DNA of 52,824 bases from UBA5336 sp964412785 (GTDB lineage Bacteria; Pseudomonadota; Alphaproteobacteria; Caulobacterales; Hyphomonadaceae), in the NCBI GenBank assembly GCA_964412785.1, contig CAYPQD010000017.1:1-52824 (forward strand), read 5' to 3'. Shown here one piece after another: positions 35,805 through 44,132 of this stretch. How positions within the stretch are numbered: the first letter of the stretch is position 1; each line of letters opens with the position of its first letter. The position numbers and the translations under genes are program-made. A model generated the notes under the pieces. The model was not told the DNA's origin and did no database searches. It saw only the letters and a list, made by a program, of their open reading frames with translations.

Positions 35805-38537
35805 TCAAGCGCTGGCGAGGCGAAAGCCCACTGCTGCGGCCCCCGCTGCATTCTCGTCACGGTCGGGGCCGTAATAGCGGGCAATGGGCGAAGGATCGGG
35901 AAAGGTGACCGGCCTTCGCGCAGCCCACATGGCCGGAATATCAAGCCTCAGAAGCGCTTCGGCGAGACGCGCGGGATGGTCGGCGAGACGGGTATCGAGG
36001 ACCGCGCCCCAGGGCCCGAGATCGCGGACACGCTCGCCCTGGGCGCCAATGTCGAAGGCCGCCACCGGGACGCCGCACAGGATCGGCAGGGTGAGGGTGT
36101 AATTGTAGGTCTCCGGACCGATACCCGGAAACAGGCACAGATGCGGCGCGGCAGTCTTCAGGTGCTCAAGCGCCAGGCCTTCACCCCTATAGGGGCCTGT
36201 CACAGTCACGCAGTCCGGCAGGGGCTGGTCACAGAAGCCGATCAGCGTCAGCTTGATCGGCAGGCCCGCCTCCTCGACATGGCGCGCCAGCCCGCTCAGC
36301 ACGTCGGAGCCCTTCAGGCCGCCAATCGCGCCGATCACGGCGATCCGCAGCGGGCGGTCGGAGGCGGGGGCCGCCATCCAGGTCAGGTCTTCGGCGATCC
36401 CGAGGGGCGGCTCCCGGTGTGGGCGGACCCGGATCATCGCCTCGTCGACAAGCTGCGCAGCCATCCGGGCCGCTGCCCCGGAGGGCGCGATCACGGCCCG
36501 CGCGCCGGACAGGAAGTGAGCGCGGCGCTCGCGCCAGGTGCCGATATCGACATGCCGGTAGAGATCGCCCGACAGCTTGACCACTTCCCGCGCCACATGC
36601 GGATCGGCGACATCGCGGTAGCGTCCGAACGCATCCAGCAGGTCAGGGTGCGGCACCAGCGAGAACTGATCGTGCCAGGTGAAATAATAGGTGCCGATCC
36701 GTGTCCTGATGATCTCCTCCAGCCGGTCGACACAATCGGGCGCGAGGCCGAAAAAGGAGTGGATGTGGGCAAAGCCCGGCCTGAGCCAGGCAAGGAAGGT
36801 CTCGAAACGCTCAGGCGCATCAAGGTCGAAACCGGCGAGGTTCGGGCAATAGACGTCCTCGCTGGTGTTGGCGTAATCCACGCGCAGGCGTCGCGGCGCA
36901 GTCTCGTCGATCCGCAGGGTCACGAAACTGCGCCCCTCGGCCCTGAAAACGTCGATGAGGTCGCCGAGATGGCGCTCGATACCACCGCCGCGGCCGTGGG
37001 AGACCAGCACCACGGCCCCGGTTCCCAGCGCCTGGGCGAGGCGATAGGCATCAAGACGCTCGCGCCCGTCCCGCCCCGGATCGCTCGCCCGGAAGCGCTG
37101 GATGAGGGCCGGATAGCGGGGATAGCGTGTGTTCAATGCCCGGGATCCGCTGGCGAGATGGATACCGGCCGATTCGGCAAAGGATACCGAACCGGTGTGT
37201 CGCACGAACACGTCCTCCGCGAGCAGGTTTCTCAGTCCCGCCGCAAGGGCACGCATGCAGAAATCATTCTCCTCGCCATAGCCCTTGCCGAACGCCTCGC
37301 GGTCGAAAAGGCCAAGGCCGGTGAGCGCCCGCCGCGTAATGTACATGCAAAAGCCCACCCCGGTCGGAATATCGGTCGACCGGCCGGGATTGCATGCGGC
37401 CGCACAACGGTCGGCAAGGCGGTAATCGACTTCCAGCGCAATCTGGTTGTTGTGGAAGGCGACGGGATAGCTGGCGATGGTGGCGTTGTTCGAAAGGGGC
37501 GTGACGGTGGCGATGCCCGGCCGGGCATGCGCCTTCAGCCGGTCGAGCCAGTCATTGTAGACCACTGTGTCGGCGTTCAGCAGCACCACGTCGCGAACGC
37601 CGGATCGGCCCATGCCACGGTTCACCGTGCCGACAAAGCCGAGGTTCATGTCATTGCGAAGGAGCGTGAACAGGCCCTTCGCGGCGAGCGCCTGCAGCGC
37701 CTCTGAGAGCGCCGGCTCGGGCGAGCAGTCATCGATCACCACCAGTTCATAGGGGGTCTCGACCGGGGCACTGAGAACCGAGTGGAGGCAGGCCAGGGTG
37801 TCGTCATGGCCGCGATAGACGGGAACGATCACGTCGACTTCAGCGCCTTCCGGATCGGATCGGCCAATCAGCGCCTCCCAGTCGGCATCGCCTGGCGCCG
37901 CGGGGGGTTCGGCCAGCCGGCTGCCGGCCGGATGCGGCCTCACGCCATCGGCGCGCCCGGTGGTGACATAGTGGATGAGCGGGCAGTCGCCTGTATCGAC
38001 GAGGTCCGGCACCTGCTTAAGGTAATAGGCCGTGTCGAACAGGGCTGAGGGATTGCGGGTCTCGCGCCAGCCATGATTGACGTAATGATCGAGCGGGTCG
38101 ATCCCCGCATCGCGCACATCGGTATAGGTGGTCAGGTAGAATTCGGAATCGAAATACTCCAGCGTCATCGCGCGAAGGCGCTCAGCCCGTTCTTCCTCGG
38201 TGAGGTCGACATGCTCGATCTCATGGATCGCCACACCCGCCGGGAAATGGTTCCGGCCCTCGGCCCGGCCCGCCATCACGTAATGCAGAAGCGGATTGGC
38301 GTTGGACTGGGCGACGTCGCGATAGCGCCGCAGATAGGCCTTGGTGGAGAAATCCGGCCCCGGGTCATGGCCGGCCTGCCAGCCCTCGACGAGGTAGTGC
38401 AGGAGCGGCTCGACGCCCGCGGTTCCGTCAGGACCAAGCTGCTGAAGGTAGAAGGCGACGTCGAAGAATTCGGAGAGTTCCCGGCGGAACGGGGCCGCCT
38501 TGCGCTGCATGCGCGCGCGCCGGATGATCGCTTTCAA
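35805..38537 (-). CDS. Multidomain glycosyltransferase (repeats, GT2, GT4)
   Basis: A 910-residue protein. Four repeats of about 45 residues fill residues 20-205, each with a tyrosine-rich head (FYLQQL, AYLRRYRDV, FYLTTYTDV, YYLKQVPDL) and a tail such as HYVMAGRAEGR. A GT2 domain follows (about 230-480: VIVPVYRGHDDTLACLHS, then VVIDDCSPEP, LLNADTVV, and GYGEENDFCMRA as catalytic-side text). The rest is a GT4-like domain with LVSHGRGGGIERHLGDLIDVF and a late CLFPGIGPETYNYTLTLP. It starts at TTG 38537, supported by GGAGGA 8 bp upstream; an ATG nine codons in is possible. Same architecture class as the 1406-residue neighbour, 58 bp downstream. Confidence 0.87.
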   Translation of the reverse strand: MKAIIRRARMQRKAAPFRRELSEFFDVAFYLQQLGPDGTAGVEPLLHYLVEGWQAGHDPGPDFSTKAYLRRYRDVAQSNANPLLHYVMAGRAEGRNHFPAGVAIHEIEHVDLTEEERAERLRAMTLEYFDSEFYLTTYTDVRDAGIDPLDHYVNHGWRETRNPSALFDTAYYLKQVPDLVDTGDCPLIHYVTTGRADGVRPHPAGSRLAEPPAAPGDADWEALIGRSDPEGAEVDVIVPVYRGHDDTLACLHSVLSAPVETPYELVVIDDCSPEPALSEALQALAAKGLFTLLRNDMNLGFVGTVNRGMGRSGVRDVVLLNADTVVYNDWLDRLKAHARPGIATVTPLSNNATIASYPVAFHNNQIALEVDYRLADRCAAACNPGRSTDIPTGVGFCMYITRRALTGLGLFDREAFGKGYGEENDFCMRALAAGLRNLLAEDVFVRHTGSVSFAESAGIHLASGSRALNTRYPRYPALIQRFRASDPGRDGRERLDAYRLAQALGTGAVVLVSHGRGGGIERHLGDLIDVFRAEGRSFVTLRIDETAPRRLRVDYANTSEDVYCPNLAGFDLDAPERFETFLAWLRPGFAHIHSFFGLAPDCVDRLEEIIRTRIGTYYFTWHDQFSLVPHPDLLDAFGRYRDVADPHVAREVVKLSGDLYRHVDIGTWRERRAHFLSGARAVIAPSGAAARMAAQLVDEAMIRVRPHREPPLGIAEDLTWMAAPASDRPLRIAVIGAIGGLKGSDVLSGLARHVEEAGLPIKLTLIGFCDQPLPDCVTVTGPYRGEGLALEHLKTAAPHLCLFPGIGPETYNYTLTLPILCGVPVAAFDIGAQGERVRDLGPWGAVLDTRLADHPARLAEALLRLDIPAMWAARRPVTFPDPSPIARYYGPDRDENAAGAAAVGFRLASA

Positions 38538-38719
38538 GGGTCGTCCTCCACCTAGCGGGGGCAGGCGTGCTGTCTGTGTTTACCACTCACGTCCCGCCCT
38601 GCAAGCGCGCCGGCGGCCGACAAAGCAGGCGGACAGGCGTGCACCTGTCCGACCGGTCTGCACAGTGCGGCAGACTGGGCTGCGTCGCCCCGAACCTGGC
38701 CAGAAGGACCCGCCCGCCC

Positions 38720-39943
38720 ATGGACGCCACGCCCCGCCTCGCCCTGCCCTACCTGCAGCCAAACCAGGCGCAGAAGCATGTCACAGTGAATGACAGCCTC
38801 GGTCGGCTTGATGCGCTGGTCCAGCTCGCCATCCGTTCGCGCATGACGGTGACGGAGCCGGCCTTCCCCGGTGAGGGCGACATCTACCTGCTGCCCGCAG
38901 GCGCCGCGGGCACGGCCTGGAGCGGCCTCGGCGAAGGCACGCTGGCCCAGTTCATGGACGGGGCCTGGCAGGGCCTGCCACTACCGGAAGGGCTTGTCGC
39001 CTATGTGGCCGATGAAGGCGTGGTCAGCGTGCACGGCGCGGCGGGATGGGCCGACCTGCTCGGCGCCGGAGACGGCGGGAGCACCTTTCCGGCGCTTGGC
39101 GTCAACACGGCGCCCGATCCTGTCAATCGCCTCGCCGTCAAGGGCGACGCGGTTCTGGTCAGCCATGACGACGTCACCCCGGGCTCCGGCGATGTCCGCA
39201 TCACGCTGAACAAGCTCGCCATCGGACACACCGCCAGTGTCGTCTTCCAGAGCGCCTATTCGGGCCGCGCCGAGTTCGGACTGACTGGCAGCGACCGGTT
39301 TGAACTCAAGGCCAGCAGCGATGGAATGGCATGGACGACCATGCTCGTTGCCGACGCGGCGAGCCGAGCGGTGAGCCTGCCGGGCCTCGTCATCGAGACG
39401 CCGGCCGGCGACGGCGCGATCAGCTTCACCGATGCGGCCGGCGCCCCGTTCTGGAAGATCGGCCAGCAGGGCATTGACAACAGCTTCTACATCAAGCGGC
39501 CCGGTGGGTTCGGCACAGGCGGGAAGATCCTCATCCTCGACGCCGACGGCAATCTCGGCCTGTGGGGCCTGCCCTCGGCGAATGGCCTCATCTCGATGAC
39601 CCAGAACATCAATTCCCGCGGTGTAGCCAACCTGCTTTACCTTGAGCAGACTGCCCAGTCCGTGGCCGGTGGTGTCGCCCATTTCCGGAACGCCTCGGAG
39701 AATGCCACGCCGCTTCTGACCTGCAGCGCCGGCGCGCGCACGCCGCTGAAAGTGCCCGCAGCCGGAGCGATCGAACTGGGCTCGCCGCTGCGCCTGGCCG
39801 GCTATGCGATGGTCGACCTGCCATCGGCGGGCTTTGCCGGTGCCGGGGCGATGGTGCTTGTGAGCGATGCACCGGGCGGGGCCGCACCCTGCTGGTCGGA
39901 CGGGACGGCGTGGCGGCGGCTTGCCGACAACACGCTCGTTTGA
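38720..39943 (+). CDS. DUF2793-domain protein (phage tail/GTA-like surface protein)
   Basis: A 407-residue protein. Residues 1-115 are a DUF2793 domain (RLALPYLQPNQAQKHVTVND near the start, later GDIYLLPAGAAGTAWSG and GWADLL). This module is known from prophage and gene-transfer-agent tail regions of alphaproteobacteria. The C-terminal 60 residues (AMVLVSDAPGGAAPCWSDGTAWRRL) are of the type ending many tail-fibre proteins. The middle reads as beta-rich repeats. No other phage gene is nearby; it is flanked by glycosyltransferase and rhamnose genes. The ATG at 38720 follows AAGGA by about 11 bp. A surface or glycan-binding role is only a guess. Confidence 0.72.
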   Translation: MDATPRLALPYLQPNQAQKHVTVNDSLGRLDALVQLAIRSRMTVTEPAFPGEGDIYLLPAGAAGTAWSGLGEGTLAQFMDGAWQGLPLPEGLVAYVADEGVVSVHGAAGWADLLGAGDGGSTFPALGVNTAPDPVNRLAVKGDAVLVSHDDVTPGSGDVRITLNKLAIGHTASVVFQSAYSGRAEFGLTGSDRFELKASSDGMAWTTMLVADAASRAVSLPGLVIETPAGDGAISFTDAAGAPFWKIGQQGIDNSFYIKRPGGFGTGGKILILDADGNLGLWGLPSANGLISMTQNINSRGVANLLYLEQTAQSVAGGVAHFRNASENATPLLTCSAGARTPLKVPAAGAIELGSPLRLAGYAMVDLPSAGFAGAGAMVLVSDAPGGAAPCWSDGTAWRRLADNTLV

Positions 39944-39952
39944 GCGTCGCGC

Positions 39953-40822
39953 TCAGGCTTCGCCAGCTATCCGCATGAGGTACTGGCCATAGCCGGTCTT
40001 GCGCAGCGGTTCGGCGAGGGACAGGAGCTTTGCCTTGTCGATCCAGCCGAGCTGGAACGCCACCTCCTCAGGGCACGCGATCTTCAGCCCCTGGCGGTGT
40101 TCGACTGTCTGCACGAACTGGGCGGCCTCGATCAGGCTGTCATGGGTGCCGGTGTCGAGCCAGGCATAGCCGCGGCCGAGCATCTCGACGGTGAGCGCCC
40201 CGTCGGCGAGGTACATCGCGTTGAGCGTGGTGATCTCAAGCTCGCCCCGGTCAGACGGCTTCACCGCCTTCGCGCGCTCGACCACGCTGTCATCATAAAA
40301 ATAGAGCCCGGTCGCAGCATAATTCGATTTCGGCGTTGCCGGCTTTTCCTCTATGGACAGGACCTGTCCGTCAGCGTCGAACTCGACAACGCCATAGCGG
40401 TGCGGGTCCATCACGTGATAGGCGAAAATCACCGCGCCGGTCTCCAGCAAGGCCGCTCGCCGGAGCTGCATCGACAGGCCGTGGCCATAGAAGATGTTGT
40501 CACCGAGAACGAGCGCACACTTATCGCCGGCAATGAAGTCCTCGCCGATCAGGAAGGCTTGTGCGAGCCCGTCAGGCGAGGGCTGGACGGCGTATTGAAT
40601 GGCAATCCCCCAATCGGACCCGTCGCCGAGCAGGCGCTGGAACGCGTCGGCGTCATGCGGTGTCGTGATCACGAGCACGTCGCGGATGCCAGCCAGCATC
40701 AGGACAGTCAGCGGATAGTAGATCATCGGCTTGTCGTAGACCGGCACGAGCTGTTTCGATGTCGCCCGGGTGACCGGATGCAGCCGCGTGCCGGACCCGC
40801 CGGCGAGGATGATGCCCTTCAT
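39953..40822 (-). CDS. rmlA: Glucose-1-phosphate thymidylyltransferase
   Basis: First enzyme of dTDP-L-rhamnose synthesis (289 residues, usual length): it makes dTDP-glucose from dTTP and glucose-1-phosphate. The nucleotide loop GGSGTRLHPVT is at residues 8-18, followed by SKQLVPVYDKPMIYYPL. LVLGDNIFYGHG (about 107-118) holds the metal aspartate, and EEKPATPKSNYAATGLYFYD is present. Its ATG overlaps the rmlD stop by 4 bp. Last gene of the leftward rmlCBDA set; it converges on the DUF2793 gene with a 9 bp gap. Confidence 0.96.
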   Translation of the reverse strand: MKGIILAGGSGTRLHPVTRATSKQLVPVYDKPMIYYPLTVLMLAGIRDVLVITTPHDADAFQRLLGDGSDWGIAIQYAVQPSPDGLAQAFLIGEDFIAGDKCALVLGDNIFYGHGLSMQLRRAALLETGAVIFAYHVMDPHRYGVVEFDADGQVLSIEEKPATPKSNYAATGLYFYDDSVVERAKAVKPSDRGELEITTLNAMYLADGALTVEMLGRGYAWLDTGTHDSLIEAAQFVQTVEHRQGLKIACPEEVAFQLGWIDKAKLLSLAEPLRKTGYGQYLMRIAGEA

Positions 40823-41718
40823 GTCGCTGTCGCTCCATTGGTCTGGATGAGTTCGCGGACGCAGTCGCCGACACTCTGGCGCCAGTCCGGCAGGCGGACG
40901 CCGAACACCTCTTCAAGCCGGCGCGTGTCAAGGCGGGAATTGGCCGGGCGCCGGGCCGGTGTCGGAAACTCTGCGGTGGTGATCCGGGTCACGCTGGCGG
41001 ACGGACCACCGGCGGCGCGGCTGACGGCAAAGGTCTCCTCTGCGACGTCCGCCCAGGCGGCGGTGCCGCTTCCGGCGAGGTGGTAGACGCCCCAGGCCGC
41101 GAAGTCGGGCGTCCGCGCCACATGGGCGGCAACGTCCAGCAGGCCGTCGGCGATATCGAGCGCCGCGGTCGGACTGCCAAGCTGGTCGGCGACGACGCGC
41201 ACCTCATCCCGGTCCCCGGCGAGCCGCAGCATGGTCCTGACGAAATTCTTGCCATAGGGGCTGTAAACCCATGCGGTCCGGAAGATCAGGTGGCGCGGAT
41301 TGGCCGCCGCAACCGCTCGTTCGCCGGCCAGCTTGCTCTCGCCGTATACACCGAGCGGGGCCACCGGATCGTCCGGCAGATAGGGGCCATCCTTGGTGCC
41401 ATCGAAAACGTAGTCGGTCGACAGGTGCAGCATCGCGGCGCCGGCCTGCGCTGCGGCGGCAGCCAGCGCGCCAGCACCGGCGGCATTGATTGCGTGCGCG
41501 GCCTCCGGCTCATTCTCTGCCTGGTCGACAGCGGTGTAGGCCGCAGCGTTGATGACGATGTCGGGGCCGAATTCGGAGACCGCCGCGCTGACCCGGCCAG
41601 CATCGGCAAGGTCGAACGAAGGACGTCCCGCCAGCGCCAGGGCCAGCCCGCGCCCTGCCCCGGCGCGGGCCAGCGCCTGGGCCACCTGTCCCGACGATCC
41701 GGCGACGAAAATGCGCAT
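40819..41718 (-). CDS. rmlD: dTDP-4-dehydrorhamnose reductase
   Basis: Final NAD(P)H-dependent step to dTDP-L-rhamnose (299 residues). The dinucleotide fold opens MRIFVAGSSGQVAQAL, the STDYVFDG-type segment is LSTDYVFDGTKDGPY, and the catalytic Tyr-Lys pair is in VYGESKLAGE (about 126-135). FRTAWVYSPYGKNFV also fits. The ATG at 41718 has GGGGAG 8 bp upstream; the open frame above it lies in rmlB. It starts 13 bp after the rmlB stop and overlaps rmlA. Confidence 0.95.
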   Translation of the reverse strand: MRIFVAGSSGQVAQALARAGAGRGLALALAGRPSFDLADAGRVSAAVSEFGPDIVINAAAYTAVDQAENEPEAAHAINAAGAGALAAAAAQAGAAMLHLSTDYVFDGTKDGPYLPDDPVAPLGVYGESKLAGERAVAAANPRHLIFRTAWVYSPYGKNFVRTMLRLAGDRDEVRVVADQLGSPTAALDIADGLLDVAAHVARTPDFAAWGVYHLAGSGTAAWADVAEETFAVSRAAGGPSASVTRITTAEFPTPARRPANSRLDTRRLEEVFGVRLPDWRQSVGDCVRELIQTNGATAT

Positions 41719-41731
41719 CGCGACCGCTCCC

Positions 41732-42793
41732 CTATTTCGCGCCGGCCAGGCCGAGACGCTCACCGGTATAGACCGTCTCGCGCAGCGGGCGCCACCACGC
41801 CTCATGGTCGAGATACCAGCGAACTGTCCTTTCAAGGCCGGTCTCGAACGTCTCTTCCGCCTGCCAGCCCAGTTCGCCCCGCAGCTTGGCGGAATCGATC
41901 GCATAGCGGAAATCATGGCCCGGGCGATCGGTGACGAACTCGATCAGCCCGCGCCGCGGCGCGCCGGCCGGGCTGAGCGCATCGAGGGTGTCGCAGATGG
42001 CATGCACCACCTGCAGGTTGGTGCGCTCATTGTTGCCTCCGACATTGTAGGTCTCACCCGACCGACCCGTGGTCGCGATCAGGTGCAGGGCGCGCGCATG
42101 GTCACGCACGAACAGCCAGTCACGGACATTCGAGCCGTCACCATAGACCGGCAGCGGCCGGCCCTCGAGCGCATTCAGGATCATCAGGGGGATGAGCTTT
42201 TCGGGGAAGTGGTATGGCCCGTAATTGTTCGAGCAGTTGGAGATCACGACCGGCAGGCCATAGGTGCGGTGCCAGGCCATGGCGAGATGGTCGGACGCCG
42301 CCTTCGAGGCCGAATAGGGTGAGGACGGATCATAGGCCGTGGTCTCGGTGAACAGACCCTCCGCGCCAAGCGAGCCGTAGACCTCGTCGGTGGAGACATG
42401 CAGGAAGCGGAAGCGCTCGCGCTTGTCGCCGGAAAGCCCCAGCCAGTGGCCGCGCGCGGCCTCCAGCATGGAGAAGGTGCCATTGATATTGGTCTCGATG
42501 AACGCCTTCGCTCCGGTGATCGAGCGATCCACATGGCTCTCGGCGGCGAGGTGCAGGACGTAGTCCGGCTGGGTCTCGGCCATCACGGCGGCGACCGCGT
42601 CGAAATCGCAGATATCGACCCTCTCGAACCTGTAGCCGGGATCATCCGCGACAGGGTCAAGTGAGCTGAGATTGGCGGCATAGGTCAGCTTGTCGATGTT
42701 GACGACACGCTGGCCGAGCTCGCCGACCAGATAGCGGCACACGGCCGAGCCGATGAACCCGGCCCCGCCAGTGACAAGATAGGTATCGACCAT
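41732..42793 (-). CDS. rmlB: dTDP-glucose 4,6-dehydratase
   Basis: Second enzyme of the pathway (353 residues), an extended short-chain dehydrogenase. GGAGFIGS (9-16) binds NAD. AAESHVDRSI (about 80-89) and the active-site YSASK (about 160-164) match RmlB. FGPYHFPEK-type text is seen as NYGPYHFPEKLIPL, and YNVGGNNERTNL follows. GGAGGAG stands just before the ATG at 42793. It lies between rmlC (46 bp) and rmlD (13 bp). Confidence 0.96.
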   Translation of the reverse strand: MVDTYLVTGGAGFIGSAVCRYLVGELGQRVVNIDKLTYAANLSSLDPVADDPGYRFERVDICDFDAVAAVMAETQPDYVLHLAAESHVDRSITGAKAFIETNINGTFSMLEAARGHWLGLSGDKRERFRFLHVSTDEVYGSLGAEGLFTETTAYDPSSPYSASKAASDHLAMAWHRTYGLPVVISNCSNNYGPYHFPEKLIPLMILNALEGRPLPVYGDGSNVRDWLFVRDHARALHLIATTGRSGETYNVGGNNERTNLQVVHAICDTLDALSPAGAPRRGLIEFVTDRPGHDFRYAIDSAKLRGELGWQAEETFETGLERTVRWYLDHEAWWRPLRETVYTGERLGLAGAK

Positions 42794-42839
42794 CGCTCTC
42801 CTCCGTCCGCCATGGCGGCATTGCGGCATGCAGGCGCCG

Positions 42840-43388
42840 TCAGAAATAGTCCGGCAGGTCGGCCAGATGGGGGTGGACCCGGTCCTTGTCGGACAGGATC
42901 ACCTCCTCAGGGCCAACCGGCCAGTCGATCGCAAGGGCCGGGTCATCCCAGGCCAGCCCCTTGTCGCAGTCCGGCGCGTAATAGCCGGTCACCTTGTAGG
43001 CGACGGCCGTGTCCGGCTGGAGGGTGACGAAGCCGTGTGCGAAGCCGGCCGGCACCCAGAGCTGGTGACCGTTCTCGGCCGTCAGCTCCGCCGACACGTG
43101 CCGGCCAAAGGTTGGCGAGCCCTTGCGGATATCAACCGCCACATCGAGGATTGCCCCCGAGAGGCAGCGCACCAGCTTGCCTTGGGGGATCGGCGGCACC
43201 TGGAAGTGCAGCCCGCGCAGCACGCCCTTCTGGCGCGACAGCGAGTGGTTGTCCTGCACAAACGGACCGGTTATGCCGGCATCGCCGTAACGGGCCTCGT
43301 GGAAGGTCTCCTCAAAGAAGCCGCGATGGTCGCCGAAACGCTTCGGCTCGACCAGGACCACCTCCTGTATCGCCTGCGGATAGAACAT
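42840..43388 (-). CDS. rmlC: dTDP-4-dehydrorhamnose 3,5-epimerase
   Basis: Third enzyme (182 residues), a cupin epimerase. FGDHRGFFEETFHEARY, the catalytic histidine loop LRGLHFQVPPIPQGKLVRC (about 59-77), AILDVAVDIRKGSPTFG and VPAGFAHGFVTL identify RmlC, and GLAWDDPALAIDWP closes the domain. A GAGGAG box lies upstream of the ATG at 43388. First gene of the rml unit, with the CCCGGG palindrome (43408-43431) in the 43 bp gap before it. Confidence 0.96.
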   Translation of the reverse strand: MFYPQAIQEVVLVEPKRFGDHRGFFEETFHEARYGDAGITGPFVQDNHSLSRQKGVLRGLHFQVPPIPQGKLVRCLSGAILDVAVDIRKGSPTFGRHVSAELTAENGHQLWVPAGFAHGFVTLQPDTAVAYKVTGYYAPDCDKGLAWDDPALAIDWPVGPEEVILSDKDRVHPHLADLPDYF

Positions 43389-43407
43389 CTCACCCCACTC
43401 CTCACTG

Positions 43408-43431
43408 CGTCCCGGGCGCTGACCCGGGACG
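43408..43431. repeat. Perfect 9 bp palindromic hairpin
   Basis: CGTCCCGGG (43408-43416) and CCCGGGACG (43423-43431) form a perfect stem with loop CGCTGA. It abuts the stop of the lipoprotein gene and lies 19 bp before rmlC. CCCGGG palindromes of this kind are common intergenic repeats in alphaproteobacteria. No T-run follows, so a factor-independent terminator is not clear. Confidence 0.6.
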
Positions 43432-44010
43432 TCACTCGGCCATGTCGAGGCCCACCGCCGCGACGACGAGGTCTGCGCCCTGCGGAAGCAAGCCGATGAA
43501 ATCCAGTCCGGGCTCGCTGCGCGTTGGCACGTCATAGGTGAAGGATTTCTCGCTGAAACCGTCCGCAAAGGTCAGCATTTGCCAACCGCTATTGCCATTG
43601 CCGGCGGTCGAGTAAGCCACCGCAAGGTCAGCCGGCGCGTCGCCCGCCGGTCTGGCCAGCACCTTCACGGTCACCGTCCGCCCGCTGGCAGCGCTCTCGA
43701 TCTCGTCCGAAAGGGTCAGGTAGGCCCCGCCCGTGCGCTGGGTCGGCAGGGCGTCGGCAAGCGTGCCGGAAAGGCGCAGACCTTCTTGCGCGACCGGGAT
43801 CGCGGCCAGCCCGTCCGGCACCGTCAGCAGGGCCGGGTCCTTGAGGTCGAACACGGTGTCGGCACGCATCACCGGCGCCGCAGGCGGCGGCGGGGCGTCG
43901 ATTGCGGTGGCGTTCGTCGCCTCTGGCTGCTCGCGCTCGCCACCGGAACAGGCCACAACCCCTGCGCACAGAAGGACCGCGATCGGGGCCATTCCCACGT
44001 GCTTGATCAT
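43432..44010 (-). CDS. Lipoprotein of unknown function
   Basis: A 192-residue predicted lipoprotein: MIKHVGMAPIAVLLCAG leads to lipobox VVAC (cysteine about residue 21). A disordered Glu/Pro/Ala stretch (about 25-48) precedes a compact beta-rich domain with alternating TVTVKVLARP and STAGNGNSGWQMLTF segments. The latter could be a carbohydrate-binding-like sandwich, but I do not recognise a family. AAGGAG lies 9 bp before the ATG. It sits between a GT2 gene (122 bp upstream) and the rml genes, in the same direction. Confidence 0.72.
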   Translation of the reverse strand: MIKHVGMAPIAVLLCAGVVACSGGEREQPEATNATAIDAPPPPAAPVMRADTVFDLKDPALLTVPDGLAAIPVAQEGLRLSGTLADALPTQRTGGAYLTLSDEIESAASGRTVTVKVLARPAGDAPADLAVAYSTAGNGNSGWQMLTFADGFSEKSFTYDVPTRSEPGLDFIGLLPQGADLVVAAVGLDMAE

Positions 44011-44101
44011 CCTGCAGTCTCCTTGAGAGTTCGCATTCACGGCCCGTGCTCCAGCCGGCCACCACACCGGGTGACTAGCCGATCAGGCGGGCGAGGCAAA
44101 G

Positions 44102-44122
44102 GGGGCGCCCGCTTGTCGCCCC
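44102..44122 (-). terminator. Possible weak terminator after the GT2 gene
   Basis: On the minus strand, GGGGCG (44122-44117) and CGCCCC (44107-44102) pair across a 9-base loop, followed by a short CTTT. It lies about 10 bp after the GT2 stop. The T-tract is short, so the call is weak. Confidence 0.3.
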
Positions 44123-44132
44123 TGCGCTGCGC

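Noticed and set aside
32339..35908. A long plus-strand open frame (about 1189 codons) opposite the 1406-residue glycosyltransferase
   Set aside because: High G+C makes the antisense frame open by codon bias. Its translation is rich in R, H, D and G with no domains, while the minus strand gives a coherent enzyme.
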